This document shows positions 37,938 to 48,056 of a stretch of 64,000 nucleotides of DNA, one piece after another. Within the stretch, counting starts at the first letter, position 1; the number at the start of each line of letters is the position of its first letter. The position numbers and the translations under genes were made by a program. This stretch comes from Aggregatibacter actinomycetemcomitans DSM 8324. GTDB taxonomy: Bacteria; Pseudomonadota; Gammaproteobacteria; Enterobacterales; Pasteurellaceae. The stretch is from NCBI RefSeq assembly GCF_000372365.1, contig NZ_AQUU01000001.1, positions 152,113 through 216,112 on the forward strand, given 5' to 3'. The notes beneath the pieces were generated by a model. The model made no database searches, was not told the DNA's origin, and saw only the letters and a list, made by a program, of their open reading frames with translations.

Positions 37938-38840
37938 TTATTCGATAACCGATTTTGCTAAAGCGCTAAATTGCGGGTTGATCAAGTCGTTTTCTTTCAA
38001 CTGCCACCAATAAATCGTCAGCTCTTTTTCCCCTTCCGAAAAACTGCCGATGGCATAAGGCGGGTAAACGAAAGTAACGCCATTGCGGGAGAAGTAAAAA
38101 TCTTTTGGCACGTAAAATCCCCCGTCTTTCTGGGTAAAAGGTTCCGCTTCATTATTACTGTCGCGGTAAGCATCCCATAAGAGGTCTTTTAGTTTTTGAT
38201 GCTGTTCCGGATTGATGACATCATCAATATCCAGCAAGGCTTTTTTCGCCAAATCAATGTTAAGGAATTGGGTGGAATACATACCGTGCGCACCGCCGGA
38301 ATAGCCGGAATAACTGATGGTGAAGGTGGCGATGTTTTCCCGTTGTCCGAGATATTTCACACTGAATTCGGTGCTGCTGCCAATCATTTCGTTATCTTTA
38401 ACTTCTTTAACGCTGTCCGTGTAAAGGGTTTGCAGCCATTCCACAAATTGTTGTTTATTCTCGATTTTGACTTGACCGCTTGCGGTGAATTGTCGGATTA
38501 ATTCATTTAATAATAAATCCGTTAACCAATCTTCGCCGGTTTTTAAAGTTTTTACGTTGACTTTCACTTCGCCGCTTTCCGGCGTATAACTGTCGGCGGA
38601 TTTTTTATCAAATTTGATGGTTTCCGATTTTTCAAACAGCACCTCCGGCTCAACCCGAATCGTTTGATTTTCGGCTAAATCCAGCACTTGTTTCTCTAAT
38701 GTCTTCACCTGCTCATTGAGTTGTTCAATGGTTTGTGCCTGTTTTTGCATTTGCTCGCTGAGCGCAGTTTTTTCTTTATCGTCGCAGGCGGTCAGCATCA
38801 GGCTGCCGGCGATGAGGGTGGCAATGAGTAATTTTTTCAT
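37938..38840 (-). CDS. Lipoprotein with DUF3298/RsiV-like domain
   Basis: 300 aa. Lipobox LTAC with Cys19 after a typical signal; residues 25-60 form a likely coiled coil (EQMQKQAQTIEQLNEQVKTL). The C-terminal half matches the DUF3298/RsiV fold: SYSGYSGGAHGMYSTQFLNI, the ALLDIDDVI block and FYFSRNGVTFVYPPYAIG. The same fold in Bacillus RsiV binds lysozyme, but no such role is established for these lipoproteins. Monocistronic, with an uptake signal upstream. Confidence 0.82.
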   Translation of the reverse strand: MKKLLIATLIAGSLMLTACDDKEKTALSEQMQKQAQTIEQLNEQVKTLEKQVLDLAENQTIRVEPEVLFEKSETIKFDKKSADSYTPESGEVKVNVKTLKTGEDWLTDLLLNELIRQFTASGQVKIENKQQFVEWLQTLYTDSVKEVKDNEMIGSSTEFSVKYLGQRENIATFTISYSGYSGGAHGMYSTQFLNIDLAKKALLDIDDVINPEQHQKLKDLLWDAYRDSNNEAEPFTQKDGGFYVPKDFYFSRNGVTFVYPPYAIGSFSEGEKELTIYWWQLKENDLINPQFSALAKSVIE

Positions 38841-38885
38841 AGAAACTCCTGTTGTTGAAAAACGTTAAAAATAATGACCGCACTT

Positions 38886-40745
38886 TTATAAATCAAACAC
38901 GTCCGCATCGCGTAAAACGTGAATATTGCCTTTGCGGCGCAGGAAGCCGCAACGGTCGAAATATTCCACCAGTTGCACAGTCATTTTGCGTCCGAATTGT
39001 AAGGCGTCGCGTAGTTCGTTCACCGAAAAGCCTTCTTTTCCGGCGGTCAGTTGTTTAATTAAACGGGCGAAGGTGTAAATGTTCTCCGTGAGGAAGAAAC
39101 GGTCTTTCACCACGGCGGTTAAATAGCCCAGTTTGCCGGCTTTATAGAGAAAATTGCGCATGGCGCTTTCTTCCTGTCCTAACGCATTGGCAAGATCGCG
39201 CACCCACAGGGCTTGTCCGTTATGTTGCTCGAATTGGGCGAGAACTTGTTGCCATAATGCACGTTCTTGTTCGCTAAATTGGATTTTATGATCGGCGGTG
39301 TGTAGCCAGCCACGGGTGTGTTGTAATTGATTTTCTGCCAATAATTCGTCGATAAAATGGTAAATCAATTTTTCCGGCTGATTCAGCGCTGCAATGCGAT
39401 ACAAACGGGCTTTGCCCAAGCCGAGTTGATCAGGATGTTGTTCATGATATTGGGCAAGTGCGGTCAATAATTTTGCCGTTTGTTGGGCGCGATAATCGGC
39501 GTTAAAACACCAGCTTTGGAAGCGAATATCGCCGTTTTGTTGCAGAATGGCGTCCAGTTGCACGCCCGTCAGCTGCTCAATCCACATGATCTTTTGCACT
39601 TCCACCGCGTGATTTTGCAAATAAAGTGCGGTGCGTTTTTGCGCCGTTTCCGCCTGAATCAAGCGGCGTAAATAATCGAAACGCGCTTCCGTGCGTTTGT
39701 GCCGTTTCGGCGAATCGATTTCAATCACTTTGGCACCGCCAAGCACGGCGGTGGAATTGCTGTTGCGCAGAATGATTTTGTCGCCGTACGCCAAAAACAG
39801 CGGTTGTTCCAAAATCAGTTCCGCCAATGCCAACTGTTGCGGGGCGAGCTTTTGTTGTTGTAACAAGGTGAGTTTGCCCGTGGTGTGCGATGCGGCGTGA
39901 TAAATATGCACCGGCTGGCTTTCGTTTAATGCCATTTGGCTTTCCAGCCAAACGGTGATGCGATCCGTCGGTTCGCCGGGTGTTTGGGAGAACAGCCAAT
40001 CGCCGCGTTCAATGGAAGTGCGGTCGAAATCCAGGTTAATATTTAACGCCAAGCGTTGTCCTGCCAAGCCTACGCAGTTTTGTTCGTTTTGTGCGTGGAT
40101 ATTTTTCACTCGCACTTTTTGCCCGTTGCTCAAATACAGTTCGTCATCCAGGCTGACTTTGCCCGCGAATGCCGTGCCGGTGACGACCGTGCCGGCGCCT
40201 TTAATGGTGAAAATACGGTCGATGGCGTAACGGAAAGGTTTATCCACTTCCGACAATTCCGCCAACTGCGCCAAATAATCGCGCAAGGCGTCAATGCCCT
40301 GACCGGTGATGGCAGAGGTAACGAAGAATTTGCTGTTCGCCAATACGGCATATTGTTGGCGCAGTTGATTTTCCAACGCGTCGATTTGTACCGCGTCGGC
40401 GCGGTCGGCTTTGGTGATTACCACCATGATTTCCTGTAACTGTAACAGGCTTAAAATGCTTAAATGCTCGATGGTTTGCGCCTGCACGCCTTCGTCGGCG
40501 GCAACGATAAGCATGGCGTAGTGAATGCCGCCCAGCCCCGCCAGCATATTGGCGAGGAAATGCTCGTGTCCCGGTACATCAATAAAGCCGAGAATCTGAT
40601 CGTTGAACGGCAAATACGCGTAGCCCAAATCAATGGTCATGCCGCGTTTCTTTTCTTCCGGCAAGTGCGCCGTATGGGTGCCGGTGAGGGCTTGCAAAAG
40701 GGCGGTTTTGCCGTGGTCAACGTGTCCGGAGGTAACGATAATCAT
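38886..40745 (-). CDS. selB: SelB, selenocysteine-specific elongation factor
   Basis: 619 aa. N-terminal GTPase: G1 [11 protein letters not shown] at residues 7-17, G3 DVPGHE, G4 TKAD. EF-Tu-like domains 2 and 3 follow, then four winged-helix domains at the C-terminus that bind the SECIS hairpin in mRNA. SelB brings Sec-tRNA(Sec) to UGA codons. It overlaps selA by 4 bases, so the two are translated together. Implies that the organism makes selenoproteins such as formate dehydrogenase. Confidence 0.95.
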   Translation of the reverse strand: MIIVTSGHVDHGKTALLQALTGTHTAHLPEEKKRGMTIDLGYAYLPFNDQILGFIDVPGHEHFLANMLAGLGGIHYAMLIVAADEGVQAQTIEHLSILSLLQLQEIMVVITKADRADAVQIDALENQLRQQYAVLANSKFFVTSAITGQGIDALRDYLAQLAELSEVDKPFRYAIDRIFTIKGAGTVVTGTAFAGKVSLDDELYLSNGQKVRVKNIHAQNEQNCVGLAGQRLALNINLDFDRTSIERGDWLFSQTPGEPTDRITVWLESQMALNESQPVHIYHAASHTTGKLTLLQQQKLAPQQLALAELILEQPLFLAYGDKIILRNSNSTAVLGGAKVIEIDSPKRHKRTEARFDYLRRLIQAETAQKRTALYLQNHAVEVQKIMWIEQLTGVQLDAILQQNGDIRFQSWCFNADYRAQQTAKLLTALAQYHEQHPDQLGLGKARLYRIAALNQPEKLIYHFIDELLAENQLQHTRGWLHTADHKIQFSEQERALWQQVLAQFEQHNGQALWVRDLANALGQEESAMRNFLYKAGKLGYLTAVVKDRFFLTENIYTFARLIKQLTAGKEGFSVNELRDALQFGRKMTVQLVEYFDRCGFLRRKGNIHVLRDADVFDL

Positions 40746-42127
40746 AATGTCTCCAAGCTGTTTAGAAGGCGATCAAGGCTCGCCAAACTGTGTAAATCCA
40801 ACCAAATTTTATCCCGCTCAATGCGCCCGATAACCGGCTGCGGCAAGGCTAATAAACGGGCGAAAAGTGCGGTGGTTTTTGCCGGCGTTTTTTCGCTTGC
40901 CGGCGCAATAGTCACCGCCACCGACGGAATTCGCGCCAACGGTTGCGAACCGCTGCCGATTTGTGCCTCGCTCGGTTCAATGGCAATCACATAATTGGTA
41001 TTTAAGCGATTTTCCAACCGCAGCTCCGCCTGCGCCTGTAAGCGTTCCATGGGTTGCGTAAGCAACAAAAGTGCGGTCAGTTTTTCGGTGATTTTTTCCG
41101 GCTGTAAATAGAGGCGCAAGGTGGCTTCCAGCCCGGCAAGAGTGACTTTATCGCAACGCAGCACGCGTTTGAGCGGGTGGGCCTGCAGCTGTTGAATGAG
41201 TGCTTTTTTGCCCACAATAATGCCCGCTTGCGGGCCGCCCAGCAATTTGTCGCCGGAGAAGGAAATCAAATCCACGCCGTGCTGCAATTTTTCCTGCACG
41301 GTGGGCTCTTCCGGCAAGCCGAATTGTTTTAAATCCATGAGCGCGCCGCTGCCTAAATCGGTGATGACCGGAATGCCGAATTCTTTGCCCAAATCCGCCA
41401 ATTCCTGCTCGTCAACGCTGTGGGTAAAACCGCAAATTTGATAGTTACTGCTGTGAACTTTCATTAAAAAGGCAGTATTTTCGTTAATTGCGTTACGATA
41501 ATCTTTTAAATGGGTGCGGTTGGTCGTGCCCACTTCCACCAGCTTGCAGCCCGCCTGCGCCATGATGTCGGGAATGCGGAACGCGCCGCCGATTTCAATC
41601 AGCTCGCCACGGGAAATAATCACTTCTTTACCCTGGGCGAAGGTCGCCAGCATCAGCAAGACCGCTGCCGCATTGTTATTCACCACGCAGGCGGCTTCCG
41701 CGCCCGTCAGTTGCTGCATTAAAGCACTGATGTAATTATCCCTATGGCTGCGCTCGCCCGCGCTTAAATCATATTCCAACGCCACATTGCCCTGCATGGC
41801 GTCCAGCGCCGCCTGTTGCGCCGCCGGCGACCACAAAGCGCGTCCGAGATTGGTGTGCAGCACCGTGCCGGTTAAATTGTGGACGGTTTTGATGTTCACC
41901 TGTTGTTGTAACAGAAGTTGTTCCTTGAGGTGCTGAAAAGTGGCGTCGGTATTCTGCAAAAAGTGCGGTAGGTTTTCGTGGCGTTTTATGTGTTCGCGTG
42001 CCTGCTGTAACAGGTCTCGGCACATATTAACGGTGGCGCTGTGACCGAATTCTGCCACCAGCTGCTCACCCTGCGGGGTTTTGAGTAATTTATCGACGGC
42101 GGGAAGGGCCTGGTAAAGGGCTGACAT
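40742..42127 (-). CDS. selA: SelA, L-seryl-tRNA(Sec) selenium transferase
   Basis: 461 aa fold-type I PLP enzyme that converts Ser-tRNA(Sec) to Sec-tRNA(Sec) using selenophosphate. Visible family blocks include [24 protein letters not shown], and the PLP-lysine region [19 protein letters not shown]. Overlaps the selB start by 4 bases. Two uptake signals lie in the coding sequence. Confidence 0.95.
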   Translation of the reverse strand: MSALYQALPAVDKLLKTPQGEQLVAEFGHSATVNMCRDLLQQAREHIKRHENLPHFLQNTDATFQHLKEQLLLQQQVNIKTVHNLTGTVLHTNLGRALWSPAAQQAALDAMQGNVALEYDLSAGERSHRDNYISALMQQLTGAEAACVVNNNAAAVLLMLATFAQGKEVIISRGELIEIGGAFRIPDIMAQAGCKLVEVGTTNRTHLKDYRNAINENTAFLMKVHSSNYQICGFTHSVDEQELADLGKEFGIPVITDLGSGALMDLKQFGLPEEPTVQEKLQHGVDLISFSGDKLLGGPQAGIIVGKKALIQQLQAHPLKRVLRCDKVTLAGLEATLRLYLQPEKITEKLTALLLLTQPMERLQAQAELRLENRLNTNYVIAIEPSEAQIGSGSQPLARIPSVAVTIAPASEKTPAKTTALFARLLALPQPVIGRIERDKIWLDLHSLASLDRLLNSLETL

Positions 42128-42198
42128 GATTATTCCTTTTATGCGCTGAAATTGGCGGATGAAATCGCGGCGAAAAGGCGCGAAACCTGATTTCCTGC

Positions 42199-42226
42199 TT
42201 GCTTTTGCTTACGCATTAGATACACT
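42199..42226 (+). promoter_or_regulatory. Possible proS promoter
   Basis: TTGCTT, 16-base spacer, TACACT about 45 bases before proS. Acceptable but not strong. Confidence 0.4.
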
Positions 42227-42270
42227 ATCGCCAATTTTTTTCTCATTTTCTCAGAATTATAGGTAATTCA

Positions 42271-43986
42271 ATGCGTACAAGTAAATATTTATTATCCACC
42301 TTAAAAGAAACCCCGGCAGAAGCGGCGGTGGTGAGCCACCAATTAATGTTGCGTGCGGGCATGATTCGTCCTCTCGCGTCCGGTTTATATAATTGGTTGC
42401 CGACCGGGCTTCGCGTATTAAAGAAAGTTGAAAATATTATTCGTGACGAAATGAATAAAAGCGGCGCCATTGAAGTGGAAATGCCGGTGGTGCAACCGGC
42501 GGAGTTGTGGCAGGAATCCGGTCGCTGGGAGCAATACGGTCCGGAATTGCTGCGTTTTGAGGATCGTGGCAACCGTAATTTTGTGTTAGGTCCGACTCAC
42601 GAAGAAGTGATCACCGATTTAGTGCGTCGTGAAGTGAGTTCTTATCGTCAACTTCCCCTCAATTTGTATCAAATTCAAACCAAATTCCGCGATGAAGTGC
42701 GTCCGCGTTTCGGCGTGATGCGCGGGCGTGAATTTTTAATGAAAGATGCCTATTCCTTCCACACGTCAAAAGAAAGTTTGCAGGAAACCTACGATGTGAT
42801 GTACCAAACCTACAGCAACATTTTCACCCGCTTAGGCTTGGATTTCCGCGCCGTGCAGGCGGACACCGGTTCCATCGGCGGCAGTGCGTCCCATGAGTTC
42901 CAAGTGCTTGCCAACAGCGGCGAAGATGATGTGATTTTCTCCACCGAATCCGATTACGCGGCAAATATTGAACTTGCCGAAGCCGTTGCCGTCGGCGAAC
43001 GTGCGCAACCGACCAAAGCCATGGAATTAGTGGATACGCCGAAGGCAAAAACCATTGCGGAATTGGTGGAACAGTTCAATCTGCCGATTGAAAAAACCGT
43101 GAAAACTTTGATTGTGAAAGGCGCAAACGAAGAACAGCCGTTGGTGGCGTTAATCCTTCGTGGCGACCATGAATTAAATGAAGTGAAAGCGGAAAAACTG
43201 GCGGAAGTGGCTTCTCCCCTTGAATTTGCCGATGAAGCCGCCATTAAAGCGAAAATCGGCGCCGGCGTGGGTTCACTCGGTCCGGTCAACTTAAACATTC
43301 CGGTGATTATTGACCGCAGCGTGGCGTTAATGAGTGATTTCGGCGCCGGCGCCAATATTGACGGCAAGCATTATTTCAACATTAACTGGGAACGTGATGT
43401 GGCGTTGCCGAAAATCGCCGACATTCGTAATGTGGTGGAAGGCGATCCGAGCCCGGACGGCAAGGGCACGCTGTTGATTAAACGCGGCATTGAAGTGGGC
43501 CATATTTTCCAATTAGGCGACAAATATTCCCAAACCATGAACGCTACCGTGCAAGGCGAAGACGGTCGCCCAATGGTGGTTACCATGGGCTGTTACGGTA
43601 TCGGTGTGACCCGCGTGGTTGCCGCTGCCATCGAACAACATCACGATGAACGTGGCATTATTTGGCCGTCCGACGCCATTGCGCCGTTCAGCGTGGCGAT
43701 TGTGCCGATGAATATGTACAAATCGGAAAGCGTGCAACAATTTGCCGAAGATTTATACCGCACTTTACAGGCGCAGGGCGTGGAAGTGATTTTCGATGAC
43801 CGCAAAGAACGCCCGGGCGTGATGTTCGCCGACATGGAACTGATCGGCGTGCCGCATATGGTCGTCATCGGCGAGAAGAATCTGGCAAACGGTGAAATCG
43901 AATATAAAAATCGTCGCACCGGAGAGAAGCAGATGATCGCCAAAGCGCAGTTGTTGGATTTCCTGAAAAGCCAAATTAACGTATAG
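42271..43986 (+). CDS. proS: ProS, prolyl-tRNA synthetase
   Basis: 571 aa class II synthetase of the bacterial type with the YbaK-like editing domain inserted (about residues 225-395) between motifs 2 and 3. Motif 2 region: [20 protein letters not shown]; motif 3 region: [15 protein letters not shown]. Charges tRNA-Pro and edits Ala-tRNA-Pro. Transcribed divergently from selAB and ended by a paired uptake-signal terminator. Confidence 0.97.
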   Translation: MRTSKYLLSTLKETPAEAAVVSHQLMLRAGMIRPLASGLYNWLPTGLRVLKKVENIIRDEMNKSGAIEVEMPVVQPAELWQESGRWEQYGPELLRFEDRGNRNFVLGPTHEEVITDLVRREVSSYRQLPLNLYQIQTKFRDEVRPRFGVMRGREFLMKDAYSFHTSKESLQETYDVMYQTYSNIFTRLGLDFRAVQADTGSIGGSASHEFQVLANSGEDDVIFSTESDYAANIELAEAVAVGERAQPTKAMELVDTPKAKTIAELVEQFNLPIEKTVKTLIVKGANEEQPLVALILRGDHELNEVKAEKLAEVASPLEFADEAAIKAKIGAGVGSLGPVNLNIPVIIDRSVALMSDFGAGANIDGKHYFNINWERDVALPKIADIRNVVEGDPSPDGKGTLLIKRGIEVGHIFQLGDKYSQTMNATVQGEDGRPMVVTMGCYGIGVTRVVAAAIEQHHDERGIIWPSDAIAPFSVAIVPMNMYKSESVQQFAEDLYRTLQAQGVEVIFDDRKERPGVMFADMELIGVPHMVVIGEKNLANGEIEYKNRRTGEKQMIAKAQLLDFLKSQINV

Positions 43987-43993
43987 CAAACGG

Positions 43994-44039
43994 AAAAAAG
44001 TGCGGTCGAATTTTTAATTGAATTTCTGACCGCACTTTT
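43994..44039 (+). terminator. Inverted uptake-signal pair acting as proS terminator
   Basis: AAAAAAGTGCGGTC and GACCGCACTTTT face each other about 16 bases apart, right after proS: two complementary uptake signals forming a stem with a T tail. Confidence 0.85.
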
Positions 44040-44052
44040 GTGTGAGGAAGAC

Positions 44053-44259
44053 ATCAATCCTTAGATTTTATTGGCGATTTCCATTTGTTTGGAAATTGTC
44101 GCGACCAACCTGCTGAAAGTGAGCGATGGTTTCACCAAATTGGTACCGACCCTTGGTGCGCTGGCTTTTTATGGTTGTTCATTTTATTTTGTTTCCATTA
44201 TTTTTCGTACGCTGTCGGTGGGCCTGGTGATTAATTTATTTTCGCAAACCTCGCACTGA
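44053..44259 (+). pseudogene. Broken SMR-family multidrug efflux gene
   Basis: In one frame from 44053: I-N-P-stop-I-L-LAISICLEIVATNLLKVSDG, then FTKLVPTLGALAFYGCSFYF, and RTLSVGLVINLFSQTSH. This matches EmrE-like proteins, but ATC replaces the start ATG, a TAG (44062) follows, and the sequence jumps from the end of helix 2/3 (RTLSVG) to the family C-terminus (LVINLFS), losing some 40-45 residues in frame. The catalytic Glu of helix 1 is still present. An in-frame TTG at 44071 could start a 62-residue stub, which is unlikely to work. Confidence 0.8.
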
Positions 44260-44298
44260 TTATATAATTCGCCCGTTGTGGTGAGTGAGGAGAGCAAA

Positions 44299-44553
44299 AT
44301 GAAAGATTATGATCCGTTTCGCATTGAGTGGGATTGCCGACGCGGTATGTTGGAGTTGGATAAAGTGATTATGCCTTTTTATCAGCAACATTTTGCCCAA
44401 TTAAGCGAACACCAAAAGGCTGTTTTTGTGCGCTTGCTGGCGTGTTCCGACTTGCAATTGTTTTCGTGGTTTTTTAATAACGGCACGATCGACGACCCGG
44501 AATTGTGCAAAATGGTGGCGGAAATTCAACAAAAATTAAATTTAACAAATTGA
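44299..44553 (+). CDS. sdhE: SdhE, FAD assembly factor
   Basis: 84 aa. The family signature RIEWDCRRGMLELD (residues 9-22) contains the RGxxE motif that inserts FAD into succinate dehydrogenase or fumarate reductase. Cytoplasmic. I start at ATG 44299 with GGAG 8 bases upstream; an earlier GTG at 44278 has no support. It stands alone, without sdh or frd genes nearby. Confidence 0.93.
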   Translation: MKDYDPFRIEWDCRRGMLELDKVIMPFYQQHFAQLSEHQKAVFVRLLACSDLQLFSWFFNNGTIDDPELCKMVAEIQQKLNLTN

Positions 44554-44597
44554 TTTATAATGAATTAGTTCTCAATTTTGTTTTTTATAAAGAGACT

Positions 44598-44624
44598 GAA
44601 CTTTTTTTCTTTCACTTCGTCTAA
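44598..44624 (+). promoter_or_regulatory. Sigma-E promoter of rpoE
   Basis: GAACTT (44598-44603), exactly 16 bases, TCTAA (44620-44624): the sigma-E consensus GAACTT-N16-TCTRA. It lies about 60 bases before rpoE, so sigma-E drives its own operon, as in E. coli. Confidence 0.92.
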
Positions 44625-44685
44625 CGCATTACAAGGGCTTGCTGGCTTTGAAATTAAAGCTTGTTAGACGTGATTATGAGGTTAT

Positions 44686-45261
44686 ATGGCTGAACAGCTA
44701 ACAGATCAAGCTTTGGTAGAGAGGGTGCAGCAGGGCGATAAGAAAGCTTTCAACTTATTGGTATCGCGTTATCAAAATAAAGTGGCTGGATTACTGACTC
44801 GGTATATTTCACCGAATGATATTCCTGATGTTGTACAAGAATCATTTATAAAAGCGTATCGTTCCATTGATTCTTTTCGTGGTGATAGCGCCTTCTACAC
44901 TTGGCTATATAGAATTGCAGTAAATACGGCAAAAAATTACTTAACTGCCCAGGGTCGTCGTCCCCCAAATGAAGATATTTTGGCTGAAGATGCGGAATCC
45001 TACGATGTGGGGACAAATTTACGGGATGTGGATACGCCCGAAAATGAGATGTTATCCAATGAATTGAAAAAGATTGTGTTTGATACGATCAAAAGCTTGC
45101 AGGAAGATTTACGCACGGCAATTACTTTACGCGAAATCGAAGGATTGAGTTATGAAGAAATTGCGGAAATCATGGATTGCCCTGTGGGAACCGTCAGATC
45201 GCGGATTTTCAGAGCGCGTGAAATCATTGAAAGCAAGGTCAAACCGCTTTTACAACGTTAA
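44686..45261 (+). CDS. rpoE: RpoE, envelope-stress sigma factor (sigma-E)
   Basis: 191 aa group 4 (ECF) sigma factor. Region 2 (about residues 25-95) includes DVVQESFIKAYRSIDSFRGD, and region 4 (about 130-185) has LREIEGLSYEEIAEIMDC, the helix-turn-helix for the -35. It directs genes for outer-membrane folding and repair, and its own operon through the promoter just upstream. Held at the membrane by RseA, encoded next. Confidence 0.96.
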   Translation: MAEQLTDQALVERVQQGDKKAFNLLVSRYQNKVAGLLTRYISPNDIPDVVQESFIKAYRSIDSFRGDSAFYTWLYRIAVNTAKNYLTAQGRRPPNEDILAEDAESYDVGTNLRDVDTPENEMLSNELKKIVFDTIKSLQEDLRTAITLREIEGLSYEEIAEIMDCPVGTVRSRIFRAREIIESKVKPLLQR

Positions 45262-45299
45262 TAAACAGCAACACAACCACGGTTGGTCGGAGTACGAAA

Positions 45300-45884
45300 A
45301 TGCAAAAAGAATTACTTTCAGCATACATTGACGGTGAGCAAGTCAGCAGTGAACTCACCGAACAATTATGCCAAGATGCGGAATTGCAAGAAAGCTGGGC
45401 GAATTTTCATACAATTCGCGCGGTGATGCGTCAGGAGACAAATGTTTTCTTAAGTGCTGATTTCACTGCGAAAATGGAAAGTCTGATTGCGGAAGAAGAA
45501 ATTGTTGTCGCACAACCGACCGTTTCTCAACCGTTACCGCAAGAAGTCGAATCTTCTCCGTTCATGCAAAAACTCAAATCATGGTTTGTGCCGATGACAC
45601 AGGTTGCGGTGGCGGCGGGCGTCTGCTTAGTGGCTGTGTTAGGCGTGCAATCTTTGAACAGCAAGTCTGCGGTGCAAAATGCGCCGGATACCCCGGTGTT
45701 GCAAACATTACCGTTTAATAACGGGGTGCAGGAAGTGAGTTATAATGCGCCAAGTAAAGATGTGATTACCACCGAGCAGTTGGAACAAAAAAATAAACGT
45801 ATCGGTGCGATGTTACAAAGTTACGAGTTACAACGTCGGGTTTACGGCGATTCCTTGAGTTTGGAACAAACCAGCGCCAAGTAA
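45300..45884 (+). CDS. rseA: RseA, anti-sigma-E factor
   Basis: 194 aa. Cytoplasmic sigma-binding domain (residues 1-85, beginning MQKELLSAYIDGEQV), one transmembrane helix near residues 100-118 (VAVAAGVCLVAVLGVQSL) and a periplasmic tail that binds RseB. Envelope stress triggers its cleavage by DegS and RseP, freeing RpoE. 38 bases after rpoE. Confidence 0.93.
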   Translation: MQKELLSAYIDGEQVSSELTEQLCQDAELQESWANFHTIRAVMRQETNVFLSADFTAKMESLIAEEEIVVAQPTVSQPLPQEVESSPFMQKLKSWFVPMTQVAVAAGVCLVAVLGVQSLNSKSAVQNAPDTPVLQTLPFNNGVQEVSYNAPSKDVITTEQLEQKNKRIGAMLQSYELQRRVYGDSLSLEQTSAK

Positions 45885-45966
45885 AATAATATGTTTTCCG
45901 GTATAACTGTTTGCTGAACATTCACCACCAATTTTGGTGGTGAATTTGTTTATTAGGAATTTGAAA

Positions 45967-46923
45967 ATGTTAAAAACGCTTCTGAAAACCACCGCACTTT
46001 TCCTATTGTTGAGCTGTTCACTTTCCTCCGTGGCGCAAGAGAATCTTTCGCCGAAGCAACTTTTAGGCGAAATGAAAAAAGCCGCGCAGCAGTTAAATTA
46101 CGAATTTTCTTTCGTGCAAACCACACCGTCAAATATGGATTCTCTGCGCTATCGCCATTTTGTCGCCGACGGCAAAACTTATGCTCAGCTGGTTACGCTA
46201 GACGGTCCGCAACAAGAAATTGTGCAACGGGAGAATTTAATCAGTTATTTCCAGCCGAACTATCAGGCGTTTACCATTAACGGCTCCGGCATTATTGATA
46301 ATTTACCGCCGTTGTCGCGTGCTAATTTTGATGCTTTGGAAAAATATTATGATTTCGTGAATATCGGGCGCAACCGTGTGGCGGATCATGTGGTGCAAAC
46401 CATCCGAATTCTGCCGAAAGACGATTTCCGCTATCAGTATCTGGCGTTTATTGACGAAGAAAATCACCTGTTATTACGCACCGATATGCTTGATCGCGAA
46501 GGCAATTTATTAGATCAGTTCCGTGTGGTGAATTTATATATCGGCAATGAATTATCCGGCTTGCCGGCGTATTTGAACCGCGTCGTTTTCCCGCCGTTGT
46601 TAATGGATCAAAAAGCCAATAATCCCCCCGCGTTTAAATGGCAGCCCGGCTGGCTTCCACAAGGGTTTAAATTAGTGAATCATAGCATTGAATTGGACGG
46701 TGAAGAGAAAATTGAATCGCAACTTTACAGCGACGGTTTATTTTCTTTCACATTATATGTTTCCGATAAAATCGCCGAATCCACGCAGCAGGATAACACG
46801 TGGCGGCAGGGCGCTTACACGATTTATACCGAAAGCATGGAAAACAAAGAGATGACCATTATCGGGCAACTGCCGATTTCCACGGCAAAACGCATTGTGC
46901 AAGACATTGAATTCAGAAAATAG
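45967..46923 (+). CDS. rseB: RseB, periplasmic regulator of RseA
   Basis: 318 aa with a signal peptide (MLKTLLKTTALFLLLSCSLSSVA). RseB binds RseA to protect it from DegS and senses LPS or mislocalised lipoproteins. Domain pattern: N-terminal LolA-like part (YEFSFVQTTPSNMDSLRYRH) and a C-terminal domain (WQPGWLPQGFKLVNHS). I start at ATG 45967, which has AGGA 9 bases upstream; an in-frame start at 45934 adds a poor leader. Confidence 0.93.
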   Translation: MLKTLLKTTALFLLLSCSLSSVAQENLSPKQLLGEMKKAAQQLNYEFSFVQTTPSNMDSLRYRHFVADGKTYAQLVTLDGPQQEIVQRENLISYFQPNYQAFTINGSGIIDNLPPLSRANFDALEKYYDFVNIGRNRVADHVVQTIRILPKDDFRYQYLAFIDEENHLLLRTDMLDREGNLLDQFRVVNLYIGNELSGLPAYLNRVVFPPLLMDQKANNPPAFKWQPGWLPQGFKLVNHSIELDGEEKIESQLYSDGLFSFTLYVSDKIAESTQQDNTWRQGAYTIYTESMENKEMTIIGQLPISTAKRIVQDIEFRK

Positions 46924-46932
46924 CAGGCGATT

Positions 46933-47370
46933 ATGTTAACGGAAAGTGCGGTCGTTATTGAGTACGAATCCGGCAGAGCCAAAGTGAAATGCCAATCACA
47001 AAGCGCATGCGGCGCTTGCGCGGCAAAACCGGCGTGCGGTAATTCTGCCTTGTCGGAATTAGCCGGCAGCGGCGCGCGCGGCGAACATATTTTCACCATC
47101 GAGACCATTACGCCACTGAAAATCGGGCAACGGGTGGAAATCGGTTTGTCCGAACGTTCCTTAATCAAATCCGCCTTGCTCATGTATTGCGTGCCGCTAT
47201 TTACTTTATTATTCAGCACGTTATTATTTGATTCGCTGTTTGCCCATGAGCTCGTCAGCGTCTTTTTTATCTTCATTTCCACTGCACTTTCTTTCCTTGG
47301 TGTGCGTTGGTATGCGCAAAAACTCAATCGCCAATCCGCCTACCAACCGGTGTTATTGCGCGTGTTATAA
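46933..47370 (+). CDS. rseC: RseC (SoxR-reducing complex-like) protein
   Basis: 145 aa. N-terminal cysteine-rich motif CQSQSACGACAAKPACG (four cysteines, residues about 20-36) and two C-terminal membrane helices. RseC is the fourth gene of the sigma-E operon in E. coli; its cysteines may bind a metal or an iron-sulfur cluster and it has been linked to SoxR reduction. It begins 9 bases after rseB. Confidence 0.9.
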   Translation: MLTESAVVIEYESGRAKVKCQSQSACGACAAKPACGNSALSELAGSGARGEHIFTIETITPLKIGQRVEIGLSERSLIKSALLMYCVPLFTLLFSTLLFDSLFAHELVSVFFIFISTALSFLGVRWYAQKLNRQSAYQPVLLRVL

Positions 47371-47450
47371 ATCCCCACACACCGTTCGTTTTCTTTTCCG
47401 GGCTGTTATATAATTCAGCCCGTTCGTTCAATTTTCTTCAAGGAAACATT

Positions 47451-47963
47451 ATGCTCCCTATGCTCGGCATTACCGGTTACAGCGGCAGCGGCAAAACCAC
47501 GTTATTGGAAAAATTGCTTCCGCAATTAAAACAGTGCGGTTTACGTCCCGCCGTGATTAAACACAGCCATCACGATGTACAAATTGACAAGCCGGGCAAA
47601 GACAGCTGGCGCATGAAAGATGCCGGTGCCAGTCAAGTAATTATGGCGTGTGACCAACGCTGGGCGCTGATGACCGAAACCCCGCAACAACATATTTCCC
47701 TGCCGTATTTGTGCACGCAATTTGACGAGGCGTTAGCGGATTTAATTTTAGTAGAGGGCTTCAAACAAGAACCCATAGAAAAGATACTGTTACATCGCAA
47801 AGACATGACCAGACCGCTTCCGGAAATGGATGAATATGTTCTGGCTGTCGCCACGGATTACCCCTTAACCGCCCACAAGCCTCACTTGGATATTAACGAT
47901 ATTAAACAAATCGCCCAGTTTATTGTGATGTGGTACGAACAAAAGTGCGGCGGAAAAAAATAA
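47451..47963 (+). CDS. mobB: MobB, molybdopterin-guanine dinucleotide accessory GTPase
   Basis: 170 aa P-loop protein: GITGYSGSGKTTLLEKLLP near residues 5-23, then VIKHSHHD and LVEGFKQEP, typical of MobB. It helps attach GMP to molybdopterin for enzymes such as DMSO reductase and formate dehydrogenase, the latter also needing selAB seen in this window. I start at ATG 47451, behind AAGGA; a longer frame reaches back into rseC without conserved residues. Confidence 0.93.
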   Translation: MLPMLGITGYSGSGKTTLLEKLLPQLKQCGLRPAVIKHSHHDVQIDKPGKDSWRMKDAGASQVIMACDQRWALMTETPQQHISLPYLCTQFDEALADLILVEGFKQEPIEKILLHRKDMTRPLPEMDEYVLAVATDYPLTAHKPHLDINDIKQIAQFIVMWYEQKCGGKK

Positions 47964-47983
47964 TGTTTTTTCTTACCGCACTT
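47942..47983 (+). terminator. Uptake-signal hairpin at the mobB stop
   Basis: AAGTGCGGCGGAAAAAA, TAATG loop, TTTTTTCTTACCGCACTT: a nearly perfect stem that includes the mobB stop codon, built from two facing (one imperfect) uptake signals. Confidence 0.7.
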
Positions 47984-48056
47984 CAAGTGCTTGCTCTTGC
48001 TAACGTGCGGTTATTTTTGGAGTTTATAAACTTGGAATAGGAACGAGGACATTTTT

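Noticed and set aside
44071..44259. Possible intact short SMR protein starting at TTG
   Set aside because: Upstream in-frame codons and deletion show decay; a missing helix 4 makes a working transporter unlikely.
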